Source: a virus. From it: a DNA stretch of 64,000 nt. Shown here piece after piece: positions 29,537 to 37,912 of the stretch. Where the stretch lies: the IMG/VR virus record IMGVR_UViG_3300021181_000008, positions 1 through 64,000 of that record; one strand, written 5' to 3'. Below the pieces are notes generated by a model that saw only the letters and a list, made by a program, of their open reading frames with translations, was not told the DNA's origin and made no database searches. Every line of letters begins with the position of its first letter. Position 1 is the stretch's first letter. The position numbers and the translations under genes were made by a program.

Positions 29537-29578
29537 ATGAACGAGCTGCGAGCGGCGTCCTGGGGGGTGGTCCTGTAA
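29537..29578 (+). CDS. 13-aa peptide before a hairpin (possible leader peptide)
   Basis: ATG 29537 with GGGAGGTGG upstream opens a 14-codon frame encoding MNELRAASWGVVL. The strong hairpin at 29587 follows at once, in the arrangement of an attenuator leader or of a terminal small gene. It could be fortuitous. Confidence 0.35.
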   Translation: MNELRAASWGVVL

Positions 29579-29579
29579 T

Positions 29580-30002
29580 CTACGCGGAAAGCCCGGTACC
29601 GTCGAGGGTATCGGGCTTTCGGTGTGTCCGGACACGGTGGCAGCAGGCGCATCGGACGTCGCACTTGTCCAGCTCGGCGAGCACTGCGGCCCACGGACTG
29701 CTCAGCATCTCGGCGATGCCGGAGAGCTTGAGTTCAGGGTCTCTGTGGTCGAAGTCGAGTGCCACGGCGTGCGCGTTGTAGCCGCAGTCGATGCAGCCCT
29801 TCTCCAGCTTGTAGGCGTTGAGCCAGAGGTGCCTCTTGAGTGCCTCGCGCTTGCGATTGGCCACGTTGCGCGCGTACGCCTTCTGGACAGCCTCAGGTGT
29901 GCGACACCTACCACGGTGATTTGGCGGCATACCACAAACGCCGCCGCGAGCCATCGGTTTATCGCACCGGCTGGCTATAAGGGGGACACCCCTGGCTGTC
30001 AC
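29580..30002 (-). CDS. HNH endonuclease
   Basis: 140 residues on the minus strand, from GTG 30002 with CTGGAG upstream. The N-terminal part has a Cys-rich segment (SRCDKPMARGGVCGMPPNHR). The nuclease part contains CIDCGYNAHAVALDFDHRDP and CDVRCACCHRVRTHR, with the DH of the first motif and the final H of the HNH motif plus two CxxC zinc pairs. It resembles free-standing homing endonucleases. Being reverse-strand and isolated, it is probably a mobile insertion. Its last codons overlap the plus-strand hairpin at 29587. Confidence 0.8.
   Translation of the reverse strand: MTARGVPLIASRCDKPMARGGVCGMPPNHRGRCRTPEAVQKAYARNVANRKREALKRHLWLNAYKLEKGCIDCGYNAHAVALDFDHRDPELKLSGIAEMLSSPWAAVLAELDKCDVRCACCHRVRTHRKPDTLDGTGLSA
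29587..29620. terminator. 14-bp hairpin in the HNH 3' end
   Basis: GAAAGCCCGGTACC (29587-29600) pairs with GGTATCGGGCTTTC (29607-29620), one G-U, loop GTCGAG. It ends plus-strand transcription from the sugar locus and lies inside the 3' end of the convergent HNH gene. GAAAGCCC/GGGCTTTC recurs in the hairpin at 42353. Confidence 0.8.
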
Positions 30003-30065
30003 GCTAAACTCCAGCTCACAAGCCCGAGGATATCTTGTGCGGACAACGTAAGACAAATGAGGGAC

Positions 30066-30071
30066 TAGTCT
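30066..30071 (+). promoter_or_regulatory. -10 box TAGTCT for a leaderless start
   Basis: TAGTCTGG ends seven bases before ATG 30079 (counting from the hexamer end). No ribosome site. It is the first plus-strand promoter after the HNH gene. Confidence 0.5.
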
Positions 30072-30078
30072 GGTCACC

Positions 30079-30384
30079 ATGACTATGCCCCAGCAGAACA
30101 ACATGCAGTTTCTGGACACCAACAACCCGCTCGTCGGCGGCGGCCCGGCGCGCATCGACACCGGCATCATCCAGCACCCCGAGTCGGGCCAGATGGGCGT
30201 GCTGACGATCCGGACTCCCTCGACGACGCTGACCGTGGTGATGAGCCCGGAGGATCTGCGCAACTGGGCCAACCACATCAACGGCCTCGCGGAAGCCATG
30301 GACAAGGGCGGCGGCACCAAGCTCGTCCCCGCCGGCATGGGAGATGTTGCGGCCATGGACGCTATGCGCCGAGCGGGCAGGTAA
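30079..30384 (+). CDS. Hypothetical protein, 101 aa
   Basis: Begins MTMPQQNNMQFLDTNNPLVG; contains beta strands (IIQHPESGQMGVLTIRTPST) and MSPEDLRNWANHINGLAEAM. Small proteins of this shape (SPED...W...I) are frequent beside structural genes in actinophages, usually with no known role. No ribosome site; a TAGTCT box suggests leaderless expression. Confidence 0.65.
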   Translation: MTMPQQNNMQFLDTNNPLVGGGPARIDTGIIQHPESGQMGVLTIRTPSTTLTVVMSPEDLRNWANHINGLAEAMDKGGGTKLVPAGMGDVAAMDAMRRAGR

Positions 30385-30385
30385 C

Positions 30386-30391
30386 TACTCT
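30386..30391 (+). promoter_or_regulatory. -10 box TACTCT for a leaderless start
   Basis: TACTCTGG ends six bases before ATG 30398, just past the previous stop. Same geometry as the other leaderless-type sites. No ribosome site. Confidence 0.45.
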
Positions 30392-30397
30392 GGTGGT

Positions 30398-30718
30398 ATG
30401 AGGTCCGAGCCCGTACTGCTGCACGTTCCAGTTCAGGATTGGTACTGCCCCAACTGTGGGACTACCGACCGGACTCCCGCCATGCCTCCGAACAGCTCGC
30501 AGTACCACAATTGCCCGCGCCTGCACTCGCTGAGCGCTCCCCTCGTCCGCGCCGGAGTCAAGGCCAAGGTCGAAGCGGTCGAGCGCGAGGACTACCTGTG
30601 CAAGGACACCCAGGCCACCGGGGATGACGGCAAGGTCTACATGCTCGTCCGCACTACCCGTGACGACGGCACTGATCTCAACGTCAACGCGCCCGTCGCT
30701 CGAATGAGGCTGACCTGA
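30398..30718 (+). CDS. Zinc-ribbon protein, 106 aa
   Basis: ATG 30398 is chosen because of the TACTCT box six bases before it. The upstream in-frame start overlaps the previous gene. WYCPNCGTTDRTPAMPP forms a CxxC, and YHNCPRLHSL supplies a third cysteine and a histidine for zinc. The remainder is a beta-rich domain (VEREDYLCKDTQATGDDGKV). Family unknown. Overlaps the next gene (TGATG). Confidence 0.65.
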   Translation: MRSEPVLLHVPVQDWYCPNCGTTDRTPAMPPNSSQYHNCPRLHSLSAPLVRAGVKAKVEAVEREDYLCKDTQATGDDGKVYMLVRTTRDDGTDLNVNAPVARMRLT

Positions 30719-30846
30719 TGGGCCGGGCGTCGCGCAGGAAGCGCGAGCAGCGTGAGTCTGAGACCGAAGAGAAGCCGGTCGAGTGGACTGACCTGGTAGT
30801 TCAAGCAGGTGTCGCCATGGCGACCGGTAAGGGGCACGATCAGTAA
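30718..30846 (+). CDS. Hypothetical basic protein, 42 aa
   Basis: ATG 30718 to TAA 30846, overlapped at both ends. The N-terminus is basic (MGRASRRKREQRESETEEKP), then a short hydrophobic helix (WTDLVVQAGVAMATG). Possibly a small nucleic-acid or membrane associated peptide. Supported by coupling only. Confidence 0.55.
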   Translation: MGRASRRKREQRESETEEKPVEWTDLVVQAGVAMATGKGHDQ

Positions 30847-31229
30847 TGTCAGATTTCAGCATCAGCAGCTCAGTTCCCGGCTTCCCCGCGCCCGCCCGCA
30901 AGGACATCCTGTTCGAGGGCCTAGTCACTCTGGATTCTTCGGGCAACTTCAAGACTCCGTGGTTCGACACGACCGGAGTTACCAGGGTCACAGCGCTGGC
31001 AAACTACGGCCCGCTCAGCTCGCCGCTCACGTCGATCTACATTCACGAAGCCTGGACCAACGACGGGGTTAACCCGATCGATGGCCGCAGCGTGGCTCTC
31101 GGTACGTTCGGGGCTGTGGGCGGCTACGGCGAAATGACCCTAGTGGCAGCCAGGTTCGTCAACGTAAACGGTGCTGGCGGTTCGGCCAACGCCAACGGGG
31201 AGTTCTTCCTCACGATCAGGGGGACCTGA
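30846..31229 (+). CDS. Probable virion beta-domain protein, 127 aa
   Basis: ATG 30846 overlaps the previous stop. A beta-rich domain typical of virion surface proteins: KDILFEGLVTLDSSGNFKTP, TGVTRVTALANYG and FVNVNGAGGSANANGEFF. No catalytic motif. The first of a run of five beta-rich genes ending with the large repeat protein, so it probably is a head decoration, neck or fibre component. Confidence 0.6.
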   Translation: MSDFSISSSVPGFPAPARKDILFEGLVTLDSSGNFKTPWFDTTGVTRVTALANYGPLSSPLTSIYIHEAWTNDGVNPIDGRSVALGTFGAVGGYGEMTLVAARFVNVNGAGGSANANGEFFLTIRGT

Positions 31230-31771
31230 TGTCTTGGTCATCTTCGGGTACTTCCAACATTTCGACGGCGGCGATGCTGTCGATCGTCAACGGAAACGCG
31301 AACACCTCGGGCGCACAGGTCCCGTTCTACACCGCATCAGGAACCACGTCGTTCCACGGCGACACGGTGAACGTCGCGCTGTACAACGGTAGCCCGACCT
31401 CGGCCACGGCCTCGTCCGACACGCTCGCGCACAACGTGTATCTAGCCGCAGGCGGCCAGTGGGTCACGGCCAACGAGATCACTGCTGCTGGCTACACGGC
31501 TGGCGGTCTAGCGATCACCGCGCCGTCCGGAGCTAAGACCGAAACGTTCTCCGGTAACGTCGTCACGTTCACCAGCACGGGCGCTCCGGCCTGGACTATC
31601 ACCTCCGGTGGCATCACCTCGTACGGCGGCCTGGTCTACGACAACACGATCGCGGCAGCCAAGTACGTCTACTGCTGGAACTACTTTGGCGGCGCGGCCT
31701 CGTTCGCAGGAGCCGGGACGTTCACGATCAACTGGAATGCGTCCGGAATCTTCGCCATTACGTGCACGTGA
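31229..31771 (+). CDS. Probable fibre/decoration protein, 180 aa
   Basis: ATG 31229 overlaps the previous stop. Ser/Thr/Gly/Ala-rich and beta-rich throughout (TASGTTSFHGDTVNVALYNG; GQWVTANEITAAGYTAGGLA). The layout (small ligand-like loops on a beta sandwich) is common for phage fibre domains, although no family can be named. Part of the beta-rich structural run. Confidence 0.6.
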   Translation: MSWSSSGTSNISTAAMLSIVNGNANTSGAQVPFYTASGTTSFHGDTVNVALYNGSPTSATASSDTLAHNVYLAAGGQWVTANEITAAGYTAGGLAITAPSGAKTETFSGNVVTFTSTGAPAWTITSGGITSYGGLVYDNTIAAAKYVYCWNYFGGAASFAGAGTFTINWNASGIFAITCT

Positions 31772-31779
31772 GGTGACGC

Positions 31780-32298
31780 ATGTCTGAAAACCTCTACTTC
31801 ATGGGCAACTTTGCTGCCCCTTCCACGGCTGTTCCCACACCCATTTCTTCGGGTACGGCAGGTTCCGCAAGCGTTATGCTCCAGCTCGCCACTCCGGCTT
31901 CTGGCACGCGGCAGTTCAGCATCGTCGAGTACGGCGTGTCCATGACTGGTGCGCCGGCCGGGGCGAACCTCCTGCTACGGCAGACGCCCACCGCCGCCAC
32001 CCTGGGCACAGCGGGCACCATCCTGCCCTACAGCAACATCAGCGCTCCTGCCTCGCTGGCTCCCAGCGCCGTCGCAACCTCGGCCTGGAACAGCGCTGGC
32101 ACGACGGTAGCACCCGCTGGCACGTCCGGCATGGTCTACGACTCGCAGCTCCTGACGACCAACACCTACATCAAGCAGTTTCCGCTCGGCCGCGAGCCTG
32201 TTGTCGGTCTATCGGGAACGCAGGAGTTCTGCCAGATTGTGCTCAACGTCCCGACCACTGCGGTCACGCTTCTTTGTTATCTCATCTGGCGCGAGTAA
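31780..32298 (+). CDS. Probable fibre/decoration protein, 172 aa
   Basis: ATG 31780 with GAGGTGACGC upstream. Beta-rich, with FSIVEYGVSMTGAPAGANLL and REPVVGLSGTQEFCQIVLNV near the end, and a terminal strand TLLCYLIWRE. It resembles small virion proteins with a conserved C-terminal tryptophan. No family named. Confidence 0.6.
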   Translation: MSENLYFMGNFAAPSTAVPTPISSGTAGSASVMLQLATPASGTRQFSIVEYGVSMTGAPAGANLLLRQTPTAATLGTAGTILPYSNISAPASLAPSAVATSAWNSAGTTVAPAGTSGMVYDSQLLTTNTYIKQFPLGREPVVGLSGTQEFCQIVLNVPTTAVTLLCYLIWRE

Positions 32299-32308
32299 GG
32301 GGTGACCT

Positions 32309-33070
32309 ATGGCCGTCGCATTCGACGCCGTATCGTCTGCCACCCCCACGTCGGGTACCACGTCACCGCACACCTGGACGCATACCGGAGTCGGTTCTAA
32401 CCTGGCGGTAGTTGCTGTTGTCTGCCTCGACGAGGCGACATCCAGCACCACCGTAGCCTGCACGTATAACGGCGTGAGTATGACACTGCTCGGCGCTATC
32501 CCGTCTGACGGTAATGTGCCAGGCAACGGCTACCTGTACTTCTTCGGCATCGCCAATCAGGCGTCCGGTGCGAAGACCGTCTCGTTTACGTTCTCCGGCA
32601 CGACTGATGTCTGCGTGGGCGCGTCTGTTAGCTGGACAGGCGCGGGCCAAGCGGTCGCCACGGCGTTCGGGAGCTTCCAGCCAGCCGTCTTGTCGAACGG
32701 CACCGGCTGGGGCAGTGCAGCTAACCCTGCGCTCAGCCCGGCGACCAATGTAGGCGGCAACGTGCTCTGCGCTATCGCCTGTGGTGCCAGCACCATCACG
32801 AGCCAGAGCGGCGGATCGCAGAAGTTCCTCTCCAACAACGGAAGCGCGGGCCTTTGCGGATCGCTTGTCGGCAGTACCGCAGCCGGAGTTGGCTCGGGCG
32901 GCACCATCAACTTCACCTCGTCCATCGCCAGCTCGACCTACGCGATCGGTGCGGTGTATGTTCAGCCTCTCGTCCCGCCATACGGTGTCGGCACTCCTCC
33001 GCTGGAGGACACCTCGACCGGGAAGTCCACCACTATCGGGCAGGCAGTAGCCCGCAGCTCGGTGTGGTGA
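32309..33070 (+). CDS. Probable virion protein, 253 aa
   Basis: AAGGGG lies before ATG 32309. The product looks like one large beta-sandwich (HTGVGSNLAVVAVVCLDEAT and YLYFFGIANQASGAKTVSFT) with the WTGAGQA block often seen in phage virion proteins related to immunoglobulin-like or lectin-like domains. The C-terminal 30 residues are a low-complexity tail. The same WTHTGVGSN-type module is also faintly echoed in the giant minor tail proteins. Confidence 0.6.
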   Translation: MAVAFDAVSSATPTSGTTSPHTWTHTGVGSNLAVVAVVCLDEATSSTTVACTYNGVSMTLLGAIPSDGNVPGNGYLYFFGIANQASGAKTVSFTFSGTTDVCVGASVSWTGAGQAVATAFGSFQPAVLSNGTGWGSAANPALSPATNVGGNVLCAIACGASTITSQSGGSQKFLSNNGSAGLCGSLVGSTAAGVGSGGTINFTSSIASSTYAIGAVYVQPLVPPYGVGTPPLEDTSTGKSTTIGQAVARSSVW

Positions 33071-33075
33071 TCTAG

Positions 33076-35799
33076 GTGCCAATTCTCGGCCGCGGCCAAC
33101 CGATAGCGCCGCACATACTTTACCGTGCCAAGTACGGCTCGCTGCAAGACAACTGGGCCTCCAACGACCTCTCGACGCTGTGGGGCACGTCGATCGGCAC
33201 GATCGTCTACTCGTCCGGCCAGATCACCATTCAGGTAGACACCAGCTACAGCTCGGCGCTGAACACCCCCAACATCTACGACCTCACCAAGTCGTACTTC
33301 TACCTCAAGATCGCGCCGTACCAGAACACCAGCGTGCAGACTAGCGTGTCGTTCGGCACCAGCACCACCGGCTTCTTCTTCGGGCTCAGCGGGACGAACT
33401 TCAACGTCACCAAGATCATCGCCGGGGTGCAGACGGCGATCTCCAACACCACCTACGTTCCGTCCACTATGGCCTGGTGGCGAGTTCACGAGGCCGGCGG
33501 AACCTTGTTCTTCGACACCGCGCCTGACTCCTCGGGCTCGCCCGGCACGTGGACTAACCAGTTCAACACCCCGGACACTACGTTCACGGGCACTAACTTC
33601 AAGGCGCTGCCACTCTCGATCTTCTGTGGTGACTTCGGCTCCGACCCGACCGGCACCACGACGATCTTCGCGATCAACACCTCTCAGGGGCCGGTCACCC
33701 TTACCGCGAATGCCGGGCTCGCCTCGGCCACCGGAGTTGCGTTCAACCCTGCCGTAGCGCTGACTATACCTGCGGGTGTCGCCTTGGCTACCGGTGTCGG
33801 TCTCGGCCCGACCCTCACCATCAAGCCTGTACCGGCCGCAGCGCTGAGCACGGGCGCAGCCCTGAACCCAGCCACCAACATCACCTTCCCTGCCGGACTG
33901 GCATCGGGCACGGGCGCAGCCAACGCGCCTCCACCGGGTGTCGGACCCACGCCGACCGCTGCCACTGCAACGGGTGCCGCGTTCAACGCCACGGGTGGAT
34001 CCACAGGAGTTACCGCTAGCGCTGGTCTGGCCTCGGCCACCGCTGCTGCGTTCAACGTGCTGCCCGGAGTCGGCCCCAAGCCGCCGCAGGCCGCCGCTAC
34101 CGGCGTTGCGAACAACGCCACAGTCAACCTCGTCGTCGTTGCCGGAGTCGCCCAGGCTACCGGCGCTGCGTCCAACCCTGCCGTCGTCCTGGGAGTTCCT
34201 GCTGGCGTCGCGCTGGCCACGGGCGCTGCGAACAACGCCACGGTCAACCTCACGGTCACGGCCGGAGTAGCGCAGGCTACTGGTGCCGCAAGCAACCCGA
34301 GCACGAACCTCACCTTCCCCGCTGGAGTAGCGCAGGCTACCGGTGCGGCCAACAATGTCACTCCGGGTGTCGGTCCCAAGCCGACTGCCGCGCTCGCCAC
34401 GGGTGCCGCGTTCAACCCGAGCACCAACATCACCTTCCCCGCAGGCGTGGCGCAGGCTACCGGTGCGGCCTCGAACCCCACCCCCGGCGTCGGCCCGACC
34501 CCCACGGTTGCTACGGCCACGGGCACGGCGTTCAACGCCTCGGCCAGCACCTCAAGCGGTGGCACCGGCAACGCCGGGCTCGCCTCGGCCACGGGCGCTG
34601 CGTTCAACCCGACGCCGGGTGTCGGTCCTACCCCGACTGCGGCCACCGCCTCCGGTGCTGCGTTCAACGCCACACAGACGCTCGGTGTAACACCCGCTGT
34701 AGCACAGGCTACGGGTGCTGCGTTCAATCCCAAGACCAACCTCGTCGTCACCGCAGGCGTGGCCCAGGCCACCGGAGCGGCCTCGAACGCCGGCACCGGC
34801 ATCACCGGCAAGCCCACGGCGGCCACGGCCACTGGTACCGCTTTTGGTACCACTATGGGCGTCGGACCCAAGCCGACTGCCGCGCTCGCCACAGGAACTT
34901 CCCAGACGCCCTCGATAGCTACAGTCGTGGGTGCAGGTGTAGCTTCTGCTGTAGGTTCTGCCTACAACCCCACGTTCGTCCTCCCGCCGCGGAGTCCCCT
35001 GGCCCTGGGCGGCAGCGCGGTGGGGCAGTTCCCGTACGGCGGCACCATCACGCCGGTCACCTACGACGGCACGGCAGCCACGGTTGCCAGCACCTACGGC
35101 GGCGGCATCACGCCCCTGACCTACGACGCCGTGTGCACTCCGGTGACGATCGACGGCACCGCCGCCACGGTGGCCAGCACCTACGGCGGCACGCTCACGC
35201 TGCTGAACTACGGCGGCGGCGCTGTGCCTGTGACCTACAACGGCACCATCACGCCGGTCACCATCGACGGCTCGGCCGTAACGGTGGCCAACACCTACGG
35301 CGGCACCCTCACGCTGCTGAACTACGGCGGCGGGGTCACTCCGGCGACCATCGACGGTTCGATCACGCTTCCGAACCTCGGTGGATCGTGCTCCTCGCAG
35401 GCGAACACCTACGGAGGTACTGTAGGAGTAGCCACGATTGACGGATCTTTGACGGGATGGACAATGCAGCAAATTGCCCTGACCCTCGCCGAAAACAACG
35501 ACGAGACGGTCAACGTCGCCATCACGTCTAGCGGCTCCCCGCTGAACCTGACCGGCGCGACGATCAACATGTACCTCAAGACCGCTGCCGGAACCCCGGA
35601 CGGGGGAGCCACGCTGCTCTCGTCTGCTGGCGGCAGCCCAGCGATCACGATCACCAGCCCCTCGGGCGGGCTGTGCACCGTGGCGATCCCGCGCGCTGAC
35701 CTGACGGCCGAGACGAACACCTTCTACCGCATCGACGTGGTGTTCTCGGGTCTACAGAACACTGCCATCTACGGCTCGATCACCTGGATCACGCTATGA
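33076..35799 (+). CDS. Large repeat fibre protein with BppU-like C-terminus, 907 aa
   Basis: GTG 33076. Residues 1-210 form a beta-rich, probably lectin-like domain (KYGSLQDNWASNDLSTLWGT). Residues 214-640 consist of about 21 imperfect repeats of 20 residues (consensus GVAQATGAASNPxxxxxxPA). Residues about 650-790 are a second beta-strand repeat (YGGTLTLLNYGGG / PVTIDGTA). The last 105 residues (LTLAENNDETVNVAITSSGS, then ITSPSGGLCTVAIPRADLTA) resemble the BppU-type baseplate upper protein domain. The C-terminus may attach to the virion, and the repeat rod extends outwards. Codon-level repetition has a 60-bp period. Confidence 0.7.
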   Translation: MPILGRGQPIAPHILYRAKYGSLQDNWASNDLSTLWGTSIGTIVYSSGQITIQVDTSYSSALNTPNIYDLTKSYFYLKIAPYQNTSVQTSVSFGTSTTGFFFGLSGTNFNVTKIIAGVQTAISNTTYVPSTMAWWRVHEAGGTLFFDTAPDSSGSPGTWTNQFNTPDTTFTGTNFKALPLSIFCGDFGSDPTGTTTIFAINTSQGPVTLTANAGLASATGVAFNPAVALTIPAGVALATGVGLGPTLTIKPVPAAALSTGAALNPATNITFPAGLASGTGAANAPPPGVGPTPTAATATGAAFNATGGSTGVTASAGLASATAAAFNVLPGVGPKPPQAAATGVANNATVNLVVVAGVAQATGAASNPAVVLGVPAGVALATGAANNATVNLTVTAGVAQATGAASNPSTNLTFPAGVAQATGAANNVTPGVGPKPTAALATGAAFNPSTNITFPAGVAQATGAASNPTPGVGPTPTVATATGTAFNASASTSSGGTGNAGLASATGAAFNPTPGVGPTPTAATASGAAFNATQTLGVTPAVAQATGAAFNPKTNLVVTAGVAQATGAASNAGTGITGKPTAATATGTAFGTTMGVGPKPTAALATGTSQTPSIATVVGAGVASAVGSAYNPTFVLPPRSPLALGGSAVGQFPYGGTITPVTYDGTAATVASTYGGGITPLTYDAVCTPVTIDGTAATVASTYGGTLTLLNYGGGAVPVTYNGTITPVTIDGSAVTVANTYGGTLTLLNYGGGVTPATIDGSITLPNLGGSCSSQANTYGGTVGVATIDGSLTGWTMQQIALTLAENNDETVNVAITSSGSPLNLTGATINMYLKTAAGTPDGGATLLSSAGGSPAITITSPSGGLCTVAIPRADLTAETNTFYRIDVVFSGLQNTAIYGSITWITL

Positions 35800-36836
35800 G
35801 CGCCACCGTCTACTACGACAACGCCGTGGACGCGGCTGCGGTCATCCCCGTGCAGTTCATCAACTACCTCACGGGCGTCGCGGCCGACCCGACTGCGATC
35901 TCCTGCGTGGTCACCGACCCGCTGGGCAACGTCACCACGTACACCTACGCGGCGGGCTCCGGCCTCAACGTCGTCACCCGCACGGGCACCGGCAACTACA
36001 GCCTGACGCTCGACGGCCTCACCTCGGCCGGGCTGTGGACGTTCGTGTGGATCGGCTCGGGCAACAGCGTCCAGCAGACCACGCCCGGCACCTTCCGCAT
36101 CGTCGCGCTGACCCAGGTCGGCCTCGGCATGCAGTACTGGTACGTGGGCAAGGAAGAACTCAAGTCGCGCCTGTCGATCCCGAACTCCGACACCGCGAAC
36201 GACTTCGAGATCCAGCTCGCCATCCAGTGCGTCACCAACTGGATCAACGAGTACTGCGGCGAGCACTTCTACCAGATCGCCGAGACGCGCACGTTCATGA
36301 ACGACAACATCTACACGCTGCCGATCGACGCCCTGGTGAGCACGCCCAGCATCGTTTCGAACACAGTGGTAAAGATCGACTACCAGGGCACGGGAGTCTT
36401 CTCGACCAACTGGGGCGCTCCCTCGTTCGCCGGCTCTCCTGGCGCGAACCCGACCTACACCCTCAAGCTGGGCACCGAGTCGCGGCGCGACAACTGGAAT
36501 GTCAACGCGGCGGGAGTTCCCCGTCCGTACCGGCAGCTCCAGGTGCTCACCGGCCTCAACAACGCCGCCGGAGGCCCTGGTCAGTGGCTGCCGTTCATCT
36601 GGCCGTTCACGTTCGAGGACCGGATCCAGATTCAGGGTACGTGGGGCTGGAATTTCGTCCCGCCGAATGTCCAGAACGCGGCCATGATGCTCGCGGTGGA
36701 CATGTTCAAGAGCAAGGACGCGCCGTGGGGCGTGGCGGGCATCGGAGACCTCGGCATCGTCAAGGTCCAATCTAACCCGTGGGTGGTGGAACTTCTTCGG
36801 CCGTACATCAACACCCGTCGAAAGGTAGGCGTTTGA
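35796..36836 (+). CDS. Head-tail connector (gp6-like) with N-terminal beta domain
   Basis: 346 residues. ATG 35796 overlaps the previous stop (ATGA). Residues 1-110 are a beta-sandwich (FINYLTGVAADPTAISCVVT and GTGNYSLTLDGLTSAGLW). From about 118 the HK97 gp6-like connector begins: ELKSRLSIPNSDTANDFEIQ and CVTNWINEYCGEHF, followed by LTGLNNAAGGP and FEDRIQIQGTWGW and a helical end. Such connectors stack under the portal. They are usually 100-230 residues, so the extra N-terminal domain is unusual. Confidence 0.75.
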   Translation: MSATVYYDNAVDAAAVIPVQFINYLTGVAADPTAISCVVTDPLGNVTTYTYAAGSGLNVVTRTGTGNYSLTLDGLTSAGLWTFVWIGSGNSVQQTTPGTFRIVALTQVGLGMQYWYVGKEELKSRLSIPNSDTANDFEIQLAIQCVTNWINEYCGEHFYQIAETRTFMNDNIYTLPIDALVSTPSIVSNTVVKIDYQGTGVFSTNWGAPSFAGSPGANPTYTLKLGTESRRDNWNVNAAGVPRPYRQLQVLTGLNNAAGGPGQWLPFIWPFTFEDRIQIQGTWGWNFVPPNVQNAAMMLAVDMFKSKDAPWGVAGIGDLGIVKVQSNPWVVELLRPYINTRRKVGV

Positions 36837-37030
36837 TGCAGGACGAGTGGAGTTGGGAAGTCTTCGCCGGTTACTGGCTGGGCGCTAGCAATCGCTCGAA
36901 TAAGGATGAGAACGACCGACTCAAGTTCAAACTAGATACGCATCGAGACGAGTGGATCTATGTCGGGGCTCATCTAGCAGACATTCGACAGTGCGCAGAC
37001 GGTAGGTACCAGGGGAGGCCGCATGCCTAG
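36836..37030 (+). CDS. Hypothetical protein, 64 aa
   Basis: ATG 36836 overlaps the connector stop. Begins MQDEWSWEVFAGYWLGASNR and is followed by a charged helix (KDENDRLKFKLDTHRDEW). Rich in aromatic residues. Overlaps the next gene by eight bases. Function unknown. Confidence 0.6.
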   Translation: MQDEWSWEVFAGYWLGASNRSNKDENDRLKFKLDTHRDEWIYVGAHLADIRQCADGRYQGRPHA

Positions 37031-37607
37031 TCCTAATGGCAACTCGGAAGTCGAGCGCCGCACGCTGGAGGCTCAGCGCAAGGCAATTCTGACCGAGACA
37101 AAGGGTCACCGCGGAACGTTCAATCCGTGGACGAACTGCAAGACGATCTACAAGGGCCTCAACCAGCCCAAGCCGCACCCGCAGACCGGGGACATGATCA
37201 ACCTCGGCGAGCGCGTCACCTGGCGCATCATGGGCATCTACCGCAAGTGGATCGTCTTCATCGCGCTCCAGGTGCTCACCATTGTCTGGTGGACTAACCC
37301 GCACCTGTTCCCCGGTGGCCTCGTCGGCTGGAATCTGCTGTGGTCCGACCTTGCGGTCATGGTGGAGATGATCGTCGGCATCGCTTTCATGGCCCAGTCC
37401 ATGCGAGACGCCAAGGTCATTCGCGCCGAGATGAAGGAACTCCAGGCAGCGCATTCCGAGACGCACGAGATGCTCCAGAACAGGGCTGAGGACTTCCAGA
37501 TGCTGCGCGAGATCCACGCTGCCCTGACCCCCGGTGGCGACACCCAGCTTGTGGTCGAGCACGAGGACGGCCAGTCGGTGCTCAAGATGCAGGCCGACGA
37601 CTCCTGA
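37023..37607 (+). CDS. Membrane protein, 194 aa
   Basis: Two membrane helices (about 73-90, RKWIVFIALQVLTIVWW; about 108-128, LAVMVEMIVGIAFMAQ) separated by a short loop. They are flanked by a basic N-terminus and a C-terminal coiled-coil (MKELQAAHSETHEMLQNRAE). This layout resembles phage membrane proteins near the head-tail genes, possibly with a lysis-timing or superinfection role. No family recognised. Translational coupling with the following membrane protein (overlap). Confidence 0.65.
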   Translation: MPSPNGNSEVERRTLEAQRKAILTETKGHRGTFNPWTNCKTIYKGLNQPKPHPQTGDMINLGERVTWRIMGIYRKWIVFIALQVLTIVWWTNPHLFPGGLVGWNLLWSDLAVMVEMIVGIAFMAQSMRDAKVIRAEMKELQAAHSETHEMLQNRAEDFQMLREIHAALTPGGDTQLVVEHEDGQSVLKMQADDS

Positions 37608-37912
37608 TGCACTGGCACGCCATCTACTTCTGGCTGGAAGACCAGGGCGCGCTCTGGAAAGCCGTCGTCGGCTGGTGCGTGCTCGGCATACTCGGCTGGC
37701 TGGTCGGTGTGCTACCGTGGCGACGCAGCCGAGAGACACAGCGGAAGATCGCGGATAGGCTGAACACAGAGACGCCTGGCGGCCTCACGGACCTCGTGAC
37801 GGCAGTGAACAAGCTCGTCGAGAGGGACGGTCATGAGGGTGATAGTCGAGATCCTGGGACGGGTAGTGGGCTTCGAGGCGAGTCTCCTGCACGTGAAGAT
37901 GGTGAGCAGTGA
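37607..37912 (+). CDS. Small membrane protein, 101 aa
   Basis: ATG 37607 overlaps the upstream stop. One membrane helix (AVVGWCVLGILGWLVGVLPW, about 20-39) followed by a basic segment and an acidic disordered tail. The two consecutive membrane proteins (37023 and 37607) could act together. The tail overlaps the next gene by 80 bases. Confidence 0.6.
   Translation: MHWHAIYFWLEDQGALWKAVVGWCVLGILGWLVGVLPWRRSRETQRKIADRLNTETPGGLTDLVTAVNKLVERDGHEGDSRDPGTGSGLRGESPAREDGEQ

Noticed and set aside
33684-34892. A 402-residue reverse-strand open frame opposite the repeat protein
   Set aside because: It mirrors the 60-bp repeats of the plus-strand gene and has no independent signals.
33715-34980. CRISPR array or non-coding tandem repeat
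   Set aside because: Units are coding, imperfect and contiguous in frame, with no constant direct repeats separated by unique spacers.
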